The position numbers and the translations under genes are program-made. Of a stretch of 64,000 nucleotides of DNA, positions 27,401 to 35,804 are shown piece by piece. Position 1 is the stretch's first letter, and each line of letters starts with the position of its first letter. The stretch comes from Flavobacterium aquiphilum (GTDB taxonomy: Bacteria > Bacteroidota > Bacteroidia > Flavobacteriales > Flavobacteriaceae), in NCBI RefSeq assembly GCF_027111335.1, contig NZ_CP114288.1:2418001-2482000 (forward strand), written 5' to 3'. The notes under the pieces were generated by a model, which saw nothing but the letters and a program-made list of their open reading frames with translations, had not been told where the DNA came from and did not search any database.

Positions 27401-27943
27401 ATGAAAATAATAATTCCATTTTTTGCGATCGGCTTATTTATGATTTCTAGTGCTGCTAAAGCGCAAATTGGAATTGATAAATTAAATTATAATTGGTCAA
27501 GAATTGAAAATGATTTGCCGGTGGTTCTTGGTGGCAATGAAGTAGCAAATGGAGATGCAAACAAAGATGGTGCAGTTCTGATTAAAGGAAATGCAAATAT
27601 ACCTACAGTTCAGGGAGTGCAATATTTACTGCCAGGGAGTCCGGGAAATCTTAAACAAATAAATCTTGAGGCAAAATATTATCAATATGATTTGTCGTAT
27701 GTAAAATTTAAAATGCAGCTTTTTGATGTAACTGATAATATTGTTTTGGCAGAGACAGCTGATTTTGTTGCAAAGATTCAAGGAGAAGTTGCTACGGCTT
27801 CATTGTCTTATGTTTTTAAACCTTCGAATAAGCATGATCAAATTGCAGTGAGATTTGTTCGTGAGGATGACTTGAATCCAGTTCGAATACTTGCTATAGA
27901 TTGTTTAAAGGTGAATGGGAAATTCGTCAAAATTAAAAAATAG
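27401..27943 (+). CDS. Secreted protein of unknown function, possibly a glycan-binding beta-sandwich
   Basis: 180 residues with a signal peptide ending near residue 21 (ISSAAKAQ). The rest is predicted mainly beta: VQYLLPGSPGNLKQINLEAKYYQYD, YVKFKMQLFDVTDN, ATASLSYVFKPSNKHDQIAVRFV and RILAIDCLKVNG look like strands of a carbohydrate-binding-module-type sandwich. No catalytic motif or sorting domain is visible and I do not recognise the family. It is the first gene behind the canonical HTCS-type promoter at 27303, so it is likely induced with susCD, and it precedes the PL8 lyase by 416 bases. A secreted accessory binding protein is the most economical guess. Confidence 0.6.
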   Translation: MKIIIPFFAIGLFMISSAAKAQIGIDKLNYNWSRIENDLPVVLGGNEVANGDANKDGAVLIKGNANIPTVQGVQYLLPGSPGNLKQINLEAKYYQYDLSYVKFKMQLFDVTDNIVLAETADFVAKIQGEVATASLSYVFKPSNKHDQIAVRFVREDDLNPVRILAIDCLKVNGKFVKIKK

Positions 27944-28359
27944 AGTTCAGGTGTTTTTTGATGTAAAAAAGGGGCGATTTTGAGATAGGCTTTCACCTAG
28001 TGAGCTGCTTGTTTAAAGAGGGAAGCGATCTATCTGTCAGTAAAGATTTTGAATAGGAATACGTTCATTTTTTTTGGTCAGGCTCGGGAATATAACGTGT
28101 ATTCTCGGGCTTATTTTCCTCGAAATGTGAAAAAAAAGATTAAGTTTTAAATGCTGGGTGGTGATTGTTCATTTTGTTTTGACGGAATCATAATTGATTA
28201 ATAGAGTATATAAAATGTGAATCAGCCTGATTTGCTGGGGTTTCGCATTTGTTTTAAGGGTATTTATACACATGATTGGGAATAGTGCTCCTTGCTTCTT
28301 AATACTACAGAATATTTTTGATTATTAACTAAATATTACCTAACCAAAAACAAATTACC
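27944..28359 (+). other. Leader region before the PL8 lyase gene
   Basis: 416 bases without a gene. It contains a C/G-richer patch with repeated CTCGGG (around 28085 and 28112), and AT-rich sequence to the PL8 start. No clear promoter or terminator is seen. Confidence 0.5.
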
Positions 28360-31300
28360 ATGAAAAAAGATTACTCATTATTTTATCTGCATGGCTGTAA
28401 AAAGGACAGCCAACAGAAGTACAAAAGGCTTTGCAAGCTGTTTATCTGTTTACTATTGTTTTTTGCAACATTGCATAATGCGAGGGCTCAGGATATTATT
28501 TACCAAGACGATTTTGAAGGTGCAGCCACAGGATGGCTGGGCAATTTTACCGTTTTGGATGCTACTACATCGGTATCGCCAACGCATTCGTTGAAATACA
28601 CCCGTGCAAGTACCAGTTATTCATTGTTTGCCGGGCCTGATATCACTACAGGTTTTACTATCGGGCAAAGTTATAATGCTTCGATAATGGTCAAAACCGC
28701 ACTCACCGGAGGTTCCGCAACCGAGGGAGCAAAACTTGTTTTGGTGGCTTATAACGGAACTACATTCATTAGTTCAACAACCACAGCAATTACACGATCA
28801 ACAGACTGGGTACAGCTGACAACTAGTAATTACGTTGTTCCGGCCAACACTACCAAATTACGAGTATATGTACAATTAGACTCTAATGCAGTAGGAACAG
28901 CCTGGTTTGATGACCCAAAGGTTTACAAAACCCCTACTGTTGTTCAGCCAGATATTCTTTATCAGAATGATTTTGAAACTTCTACTACTGGGTGGTTAGG
29001 TAATTTCACTGTTTTAGATCCGTCTACATCTGTATCACCAACAAATTCGTTGAAATACACTCGTGCAAGTACTAGTTTTTCATTATTCGCCGGACCCGAT
29101 ATTACTACTGGTTTTTCTATTGGACAAAGTTATAATGCATCGATAATGGTTAAGACGGCGCTAACAGGCGGATCAGCAACTGAAGGGGCAAGGCTAGTTC
29201 TTGTGGCTTATAATAGTGCCGGAACCTTTTTAGCTCAAACTAACATGACGGCTACAAGAGCAACAGACTGGGTACAGTTGATCACAAGCAATTTTATTGT
29301 TCCTGCGAATACTGCTAAATTGAGAATATATGTGCAGTTGGATGCTAATGCGATAGGAACTGCCTGGTTTGATGATCCAAAGGTTTATAAAACGCCTCCT
29401 GCCGGTGTACAAAAGTATAATTTTGACGCTATGCCGGTAAATTTCTCATCACCGTCACCATTAAGTCTTGGTTCCGAACATGTTAAAGATGGCAGCAGCG
29501 CCCTAAAATGGAATGCAGCGGCTGGTGCGGTTCTTACTGCCAATAATTTAGGTATTAGTACTGCCCAAACAGGCTCGTTCAGTGCCAGTAACGCACAATT
29601 TTATATTTACAGCCCAGCTGTAAGTAACGATACACTTGTTTTTCGATTTTATGACAATACAGGTGCTTTGAAACGTGAAGGACGCATGTTATTAAACTAT
29701 AAAGGCTGGAGAGATTATCACCGCAGTTATCGTTATGATTATAATTATGAAAGTGAATTGCCTGCCTTTACACTTGCCAAAATGGAAATTATATACAAAC
29801 CGGCAAGTCCAGGCGCTTCAACTACTCTCTATATGGATGCCTTTACCATGTATGGCGATAGCCAAACCAGAATTCCGGGGCCTCACATGAAATTAGATAT
29901 GATTCATTTTCCTAAAGGGGATCCCACTAAAATGGATTTTTTTGAAGGTGTAGGTGCAACCGCTTACAATTGTTATAATCAGGTCATTCCTGCTGCTCCA
30001 TCGTCATCAGGACAGGAACAGGCTGATGCTGCTGTAGTAAAATCCAAATATCCACGTCCTGTTTATGTTCCTAATGCTGCAGATGTGACTGCAGCCAAAG
30101 ATTATGTAACAGCTTGTAACATTACCCGTAATCCTGATGGGTCTATAACCGGAAAGGGGTTGACCACTGAGATTGAAGACCCTAATTCTTTGGTTACCAT
30201 CTCAACACATGTTGGTAATTTAGCGAGGGCAGCGGTTAGAAACAATGATGCTGATGCAAGAGCTAAGTTGCAGCTTTTTGTGGAATATCTATTGGATCAA
30301 GGACTTGCTGAAGGAGGAAGAAATTCTATACAGAGCAATAACTATACTGTTTGTCAAAATTTCCCCGCGGGATTTTTACAAAGTCTGTCGGATTATTATG
30401 GGGCTGGTACTGTAGCACTTGCTCCGGAATTTAGAGATGAAGTAATCAAAATGCTGAAATGGTCTAATGAGTATAATGTTATTTTCCATCCGGGTACACC
30501 TTTCTTACCTGTTAATACCGATATGATTCATTTGAAATTACCTCTTTGGTTAGAATTGGCAGGATTGGATTCTAATGTAGACAATCGGGTACGTGATTTA
30601 AAAGCAGTATCCCGTTATTTGAGTTTATTTACCAATACTACTCAAGGGGCTAGTGATGGTTTGAAACCTGACGGAAACGGTGCTCACCACGACGCTGCAC
30701 ATATGCGCTATATGTATGCTTTAGGTTCTTGGTCTGAAAGAGCTTATTCCTTGAGAAATACTTCATACAAGATAACGCAGCAGGCTTATACTAATATGGC
30801 GAATACTTTTAAGACTTTGGCATTACAAAGTTCAAAAGGAGTGGTATATCCAATGTCAATTTCGGGAAGGCTACCCGAAGAAAATTTCCCTATTACTACT
30901 GGAAACTTTCAACACTTAATAGAAATAGGTGGTGATTTGATGGGAGCAGCTTATGAACCAAATTTGGCAGCTTTTTACAATTACATCTATCAAACTAATA
31001 CATATCCTGTTGCAGCGGCAGAAATGGATGGTTACTATCATTTCAATTATGCTAATTTGGGAGTTAGACGCAAAAACAATTGGATGGCTATGATGAAGGG
31101 ACTGACCGATAAGTTATGGGGTACAGAGATTTATGTCTCTCAAAATAGATATGGACGTTATCAAAGTTATGGGGCAATGGAAGTACTGTACAATGGAGAC
31201 CGTACCGCCAGTGGTGTACCAGGATATGGTGGTGATGGCTGGGACTGGAATGTTACGCCGGGAGCTACTACAATTCATTTGCCTTACAGCGAATTACAGG

Positions 31301-33759
31301 CCAAAGTTGATATAGCTACTGAATATCAAAAGAAAAGTTTTGCCGGAGCATTATCATTGGGACAAAATGGAATTTTTGCCATGGATTTTCTTGAGGAATC
31401 AGCAAATGGGACTCGATATACACCAAACAATCTGAAATTCCATAAATCGGTATTTACTTTTGACAATATCTTTGTGTGCTTGGGAAGTGGCATTGGCTCT
31501 ACCAACAATGTGAGCAATACAGCTACCAACTTGTTTCAAGGAATATCAACTACTGATAATCCTTCCATTTATGTAAATTCAGACGCAGCAGTTGCAGATG
31601 CTACTTACAGCAATGTTTTATCCACAGCTACGAATAGTGCTTGGGTCGTAAATGGTCAAACAACCGGTTATTATGTGCCACAAGGAGGTGGTGATATCAC
31701 GGTTGCAAGAGGTTCACAAACAACTCCCGTTTATTCAACCAAAACAGGTTCGCCAACAGCTACTGCTAATTTTAGTAAAGCTTATATCAGTCATGGTACT
31801 TCACCTAACAATGCAAAATACCAATTTGTAATGGTTCCCGGAACCACTCCGCAAGATATGGCTATATTGAATACCAAAATCAATAATGGGGAGATCTATC
31901 AGGTACTCAGCCAGACAGACGATTTACATGCGGTTAAATATTTGCCGGAAAACCTGACTTCATATGCGTTTTTTACTGCTGCAACTGATATCAATATCGG
32001 AAAAGTAAAAAGTATCTCCGGGGAAGCTTTGTTAGGTGTTAAAGAAATAGACAATACATTGGAAATTACACTTAACAATCCAAATTTAAAGACTATAGAT
32101 GATCCTGTTACCAATTGGCGTTCTACGACCTATACTGTCAGCTTGACATTAAACGGAAAATGGAAAGCTGCAACAAACCCTAATAATGTTGTGGTAAGTG
32201 CAGATGCAGAAACTACTACATTGACATTTTCAGTGATCGATGGTAAATCGGCTTACTTAAAACTGGTTCCGGACAATGAAGCTCCGGCAGTGTCGATTAC
32301 TTCACCTGTTGCCGATGCAAGCTTTAATGCTCCAGCAACTGTTAGCATTTCAGCAAACGCAACTGATTCAGATGGAACTGTGAGTAAAGTGGAATTCTTC
32401 CAAGGAGAGACTAAATTAGGTGAAGCCACTGCGGCACCTTTCAATTTCGATTGGACAAATGTGACGGCAGGTACTTATTCATTGACAGCAAAAGCTACCG
32501 ATGATAAAGGTGCTGTTACTACTTCTGATGCGGTAAGTATTGTTGTGAATGCTATGCCAACAGTTTCTATTACGTCTCCTTTAGCAGATGCAAGTTCAAA
32601 TGCTCCAGCTACAATAGGCATTACTGCCGATGCAGCTGATGTCGACGGTACTATTACCAAAGTAGAATTCTTCCAAGGAGAGATTAAATTAGGTGAAGCC
32701 ACTGCGGCACCTTTCAATTTCGATTGGACAAATGTGATGGCAGGGACTTATTCATTGACTGCAAAAGCTACCGATAACAAAGATGCAGTTACGATATCAG
32801 AAATTGTAACTATTACTGTAAATGCATTGCCAACAGTGGCTATTACATCGCCAGTAAACAACGCTAACTATGACGCTCTTGCCAATATTACGATTACTGC
32901 CAATGCTGCCGATGCGGATGGAAGTGTAAGTAAAGTCGAGTTTTTCAACGGAGTAACTAAATTGGGTGAAGATGCAACAGCACCATATAGCTTTAACTGG
33001 AACAATGTTGCGTCAGGTTCTTATATAATAACTGCAAAAGCTACCGATAATGATAATGCTGCAACAACTTCTGAAACTGTAAATGTAAATGTAGTTTGTC
33101 CAACTGTACAATTATCTATCCCTGATGTATATGCTATGAATCCTTCGATAGATGATAAAAACACTATTTACTTAGGATACGGACCAACATCGCTTACCCT
33201 TAATGCATTGGCACAAGATAATCAGGATTTTACCTATACTTGGAGTACAGGAGCAACCGGTTCATCAACTTCAGTATCGCAGGCAGGTACGTACACAGTA
33301 ACAGCATCGTATGCGGGAGGCTGCCAGTCTACGGCTTCAATTGAAATAGTTGTTCAGGATGTTAGATGTGGTAATAATAATGATAAAGTACAGATTTGCC
33401 ATAACAACAATGTTATTTGCGTGGCTCAATCTGCAGTTCAGACGCATTTGAATCATGGAGATAATCTTGGTTCTTGCAGTGGCACATTAAAATTGGCCTC
33501 TAAAGAGGAAGTATCAACTTCGCCAAATTTCACGGTATATCCAAACCCGGTTCAAGACAATTTTAATGTAAGTGTATCTTCAAATTTGAATTCAAATGCA
33601 ACGATTGGTATTTATAATATTCTTGGCAACAAGATCAGAGAGGTTCGTTTTATAGCAGTACCACAAGAGGTATTCGCAGGAGATTTGCCTTCCGGAAACT
33701 ATATTGTAGTTGTCAAAAATGGCTTTGAGACTTTTAGAAGCACTATTGTTAAACAATAA
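28360..33759 (+). CDS. Giant secreted chondroitin ABC-type lyase (PL8) with binding domains and T9SS sorting domain
   Basis: 1799 residues. After a long N-region and signal peptide (cleavage near ARAQ, 44) come two tandem carbohydrate-binding-like domains (about 45-190 and 198-345), then a chondroitin ABC lyase-type N-domain (about 350-500) and the PL8 alpha/beta lyase (about 510-1300). Catalytic residues of the Proteus enzyme have counterparts: His777 and Tyr784 in the AHHDAAHMRY segment, Arg837 in SGRLPEE and Glu923 in TEIYVSQNRYGRYQ; GWDWNVTPGATTIHLP is also shared. Three Ig-like repeats (about 1306-1580), a PKD-like part and a T9SS type A C-terminal domain (about 1725-1799) follow. It would cleave chondroitin, dermatan or hyaluronan to unsaturated disaccharides, at the cell surface or outside. 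The exact substrate and endo/exo mode are not decided. Confidence 0.93.
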   Translation: MKKDYSLFYLHGCKKDSQQKYKRLCKLFICLLLFFATLHNARAQDIIYQDDFEGAATGWLGNFTVLDATTSVSPTHSLKYTRASTSYSLFAGPDITTGFTIGQSYNASIMVKTALTGGSATEGAKLVLVAYNGTTFISSTTTAITRSTDWVQLTTSNYVVPANTTKLRVYVQLDSNAVGTAWFDDPKVYKTPTVVQPDILYQNDFETSTTGWLGNFTVLDPSTSVSPTNSLKYTRASTSFSLFAGPDITTGFSIGQSYNASIMVKTALTGGSATEGARLVLVAYNSAGTFLAQTNMTATRATDWVQLITSNFIVPANTAKLRIYVQLDANAIGTAWFDDPKVYKTPPAGVQKYNFDAMPVNFSSPSPLSLGSEHVKDGSSALKWNAAAGAVLTANNLGISTAQTGSFSASNAQFYIYSPAVSNDTLVFRFYDNTGALKREGRMLLNYKGWRDYHRSYRYDYNYESELPAFTLAKMEIIYKPASPGASTTLYMDAFTMYGDSQTRIPGPHMKLDMIHFPKGDPTKMDFFEGVGATAYNCYNQVIPAAPSSSGQEQADAAVVKSKYPRPVYVPNAADVTAAKDYVTACNITRNPDGSITGKGLTTEIEDPNSLVTISTHVGNLARAAVRNNDADARAKLQLFVEYLLDQGLAEGGRNSIQSNNYTVCQNFPAGFLQSLSDYYGAGTVALAPEFRDEVIKMLKWSNEYNVIFHPGTPFLPVNTDMIHLKLPLWLELAGLDSNVDNRVRDLKAVSRYLSLFTNTTQGASDGLKPDGNGAHHDAAHMRYMYALGSWSERAYSLRNTSYKITQQAYTNMANTFKTLALQSSKGVVYPMSISGRLPEENFPITTGNFQHLIEIGGDLMGAAYEPNLAAFYNYIYQTNTYPVAAAEMDGYYHFNYANLGVRRKNNWMAMMKGLTDKLWGTEIYVSQNRYGRYQSYGAMEVLYNGDRTASGVPGYGGDGWDWNVTPGATTIHLPYSELQAKVDIATEYQKKSFAGALSLGQNGIFAMDFLEESANGTRYTPNNLKFHKSVFTFDNIFVCLGSGIGSTNNVSNTATNLFQGISTTDNPSIYVNSDAAVADATYSNVLSTATNSAWVVNGQTTGYYVPQGGGDITVARGSQTTPVYSTKTGSPTATANFSKAYISHGTSPNNAKYQFVMVPGTTPQDMAILNTKINNGEIYQVLSQTDDLHAVKYLPENLTSYAFFTAATDINIGKVKSISGEALLGVKEIDNTLEITLNNPNLKTIDDPVTNWRSTTYTVSLTLNGKWKAATNPNNVVVSADAETTTLTFSVIDGKSAYLKLVPDNEAPAVSITSPVADASFNAPATVSISANATDSDGTVSKVEFFQGETKLGEATAAPFNFDWTNVTAGTYSLTAKATDDKGAVTTSDAVSIVVNAMPTVSITSPLADASSNAPATIGITADAADVDGTITKVEFFQGEIKLGEATAAPFNFDWTNVMAGTYSLTAKATDNKDAVTISEIVTITVNALPTVAITSPVNNANYDALANITITANAADADGSVSKVEFFNGVTKLGEDATAPYSFNWNNVASGSYIITAKATDNDNAATTSETVNVNVVCPTVQLSIPDVYAMNPSIDDKNTIYLGYGPTSLTLNALAQDNQDFTYTWSTGATGSSTSVSQAGTYTVTASYAGGCQSTASIEIVVQDVRCGNNNDKVQICHNNNVICVAQSAVQTHLNHGDNLGSCSGTLKLASKEEVSTSPNFTVYPNPVQDNFNVSVSSNLNSNATIGIYNILGNKIREVRFIAVPQEVFAGDLPSGNYIVVVKNGFETFRSTIVKQ
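32392..32775 (+). repeat. Near-identical 111-bp repeat inside the PL8 Ig-like region
   Basis: Bases 32392-32502 recur at 32665-32775 (offset 273 bases, 91 codons) with about four mismatches, while the rest of the Ig-like repeats has diverged much more. This indicates recent duplication or gene conversion between adjacent Ig domains. Confidence 0.85.
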
Positions 33760-33780
33760 AACAACAATGATTTAAAATAT

Positions 33781-33823
33781 ATTCCCAATCAAAATTATAC
33801 GTAAATTTTGGTTGGGAATTTTT
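33781..33823 (+). terminator. Terminator after the PL8 lyase gene
   Basis: A 16-bp stem (33781-33796 with 33804-33819, one G-T wobble) with a 7-base loop, followed by TTTT. It begins 22 bases after the stop codon. Confidence 0.85.
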
Positions 33824-33974
33824 AATAGAAGTTAACTAAATAAATTAATAGATTAAATGGAAATAATTCAATTAGGATTTAGTTAGGAGTTAAAGACAAT
33901 TTTAGTTTTTGAAAATAAAACATCTATAATATTAGTTTGTAGACACGGATTTTTTTAATTAATTTAATAAAACA

Positions 33975-35519
33975 ATGATAAAAAGAAGTTTTTTAAGCTG
34001 TTTAAGTTTGGTAGTATTTGGGGTTTATGCGCAAGTGGCAAAAAAAAATGATAAAAATAGACCAAATGTAATATTTATTTATGCAGATGATCTTGGCTAT
34101 GGCGACTTGAGTTGCTATGGAGCAACTAAGATTAAAACTCCAAATTTGGACAAATTGGCAAGTAGTGGAGTGCGTTTTTCAAATGCTCACTGTACTTCGG
34201 CAACCTGTACGCCTTCCAGATATGCTTTGCTTACGGGGGAATATCCTTGGAGAAAAGAAGGAACCGGAATTTTGCCAGGTGATGCAGCTTTAATCATTCC
34301 AACAAACAAGATAACATTACCAAAGTTGTTTAAGCAAGCCGGTTATAAAACGGCAAATGTTGGTAAATGGCATCTTGGTTTAGGAGATCAGGTGGCTAAA
34401 GACTGGAATGGTGAAGTAAAACCGGGACCAAATGAAGTAGGATTTGATTATTCGTTTATATTTCCTGCAACTGCAGACCGCGTACCAACCGTGTTTATGG
34501 AAAACCATAAGGTTGTCGCTCTAGACCCTAATGACCCAATTGAGGTAAATTATAATGTCAAGGTTGGAAAGGACCCAGTAGGGAAAGAACATCCCGAATT
34601 GCTAAAAATGAAATCTTCACCTGATCAAGGACATGACAATACAATTATCAATGGAATTGGCCGTATCGGTTATATGAGTGGTGGTAAAAAAGCAAGATGG
34701 GTAGATGAAGAAGTTTCTACCACATTTTTGATAAAGGCTCAAGAGTTTATAGAAGAAAACCATAAAAAACCTTTCTTTTTATATTTTGCCCTTACAGAAC
34801 CACATGTTCCTCGTATGCCGGCAACTATATTTAGAGGTAAAAGCGGATTAGGTTATCGCGGAGATGCTATTTTGCAGTTGGATTGGACGGTAGGTCAAAT
34901 CATGAAACAGCTGGAAACATTGGGAATTGACAAAAACACAATGATCATTTTTACAAGTGATAATGGCTCAGTTTTGGATGATGGTTATGTAGATGGAGCA
35001 GTAACTGAATTAAACGGTCATACACCGGCCGGATTTTTTAGAGGTGGAAAATACAGCGTTTTGGAGGCGGGAACCCGAATTCCATTTATTTTAAGTTGGC
35101 CTGCAACTGTCAAACCAAAAGTATCTTCGGCTATGATTTGCCAAATGGATTTATTGGCTTCTTTTTCTAATTTATTAGGACAGTCTATTCCAAATAATGA
35201 TGCATCGGACAGTAAAAATACTTTGGATGCTTTTCTGGGAAAATCACAAAAAGGAAGAGGGGTTTTAATAGAGCAAGGAGGAAACGCTTCGGGTAAAGGT
35301 GGAACTTTGGCTATCGTGAAAGAAAATTGGAAATTTATTCCACCTAATGATGGGATAGGTGTTCAACCATTGGTAAATATTGAAACTGGAAATTCTAATG
35401 AGCCACAATTGTATAATCTAAATGAAGATTTAGGAGAGAAGAATAATTTGGCGAGAAAATTTCCTGAGAAAGTAAAAGAATTATCTGAGTTGTTTGAAAA
35501 AGAAACTGGTTTAAGGTAA
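33975..35519 (+). CDS. Secreted sulfatase, S1 family, resembling S1_15 GalNAc/Gal-6-sulfatases
   Basis: 514 residues with a signal peptide ending near VYAQ (20). Metal-binding DD at 38-39 (YADDLGYGDLSCYGA) and formylglycine motif C78-T-P-S-R82 are intact, followed by YALLTGEYPWRKEGTGILPGD, which I associate with the S1_15 group that includes the GalNAc-6-O-sulfatase of the Bacteroides chondroitin sulfate locus; this subfamily call is from memory. GKWHLGLG and TSDNGSVLDDG complete the site. Its place after the PL8 lyase, with its own 215-base leader beyond the PL8 terminator, fits desulfation of chondroitin-6-sulfate disaccharides. A GACAATT near 33895 lacks the partner half-site, so HTCS control is not shown. 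Confidence 0.9.
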   Translation: MIKRSFLSCLSLVVFGVYAQVAKKNDKNRPNVIFIYADDLGYGDLSCYGATKIKTPNLDKLASSGVRFSNAHCTSATCTPSRYALLTGEYPWRKEGTGILPGDAALIIPTNKITLPKLFKQAGYKTANVGKWHLGLGDQVAKDWNGEVKPGPNEVGFDYSFIFPATADRVPTVFMENHKVVALDPNDPIEVNYNVKVGKDPVGKEHPELLKMKSSPDQGHDNTIINGIGRIGYMSGGKKARWVDEEVSTTFLIKAQEFIEENHKKPFFLYFALTEPHVPRMPATIFRGKSGLGYRGDAILQLDWTVGQIMKQLETLGIDKNTMIIFTSDNGSVLDDGYVDGAVTELNGHTPAGFFRGGKYSVLEAGTRIPFILSWPATVKPKVSSAMICQMDLLASFSNLLGQSIPNNDASDSKNTLDAFLGKSQKGRGVLIEQGGNASGKGGTLAIVKENWKFIPPNDGIGVQPLVNIETGNSNEPQLYNLNEDLGEKNNLARKFPEKVKELSELFEKETGLR

Positions 35520-35804
35520 CTGTTTTTACAGCCTGTTTAAATTTTATTATGAGATTTATTATTAGAGGATTTTTGAATGAAACGAGGCAAATTTTTATAA
35601 AGTAGCAGAGTTGTTGCAAAAAAAATAATGAAGTTGTACCAAAAATCGACATAAGAGAATCAATAAATAAAACTAAAACAGGCTCTTAGTGCGTTTTTTG
35701 AAAATAATATTTAGGGAAGGTTGTTAATTCAATTTTGACTGGAGAAAAAATTGGTGAATTTAAAAATTATCAGAAATTATAATTAATTAGTAGAGATTTG
35801 AAAA

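Noticed and set aside
28085..28120. Possible hairpin around CTCGGG repeats before PL8
   Set aside because: The arms are direct repeats rather than inverted; only six of seven bases pair in the best stem, without a T-run.
33895..33940. GACAATT upstream of the sulfatase at 33975
   Set aside because: Lacks the partner half-site and a proper -7 element at the fixed distance.
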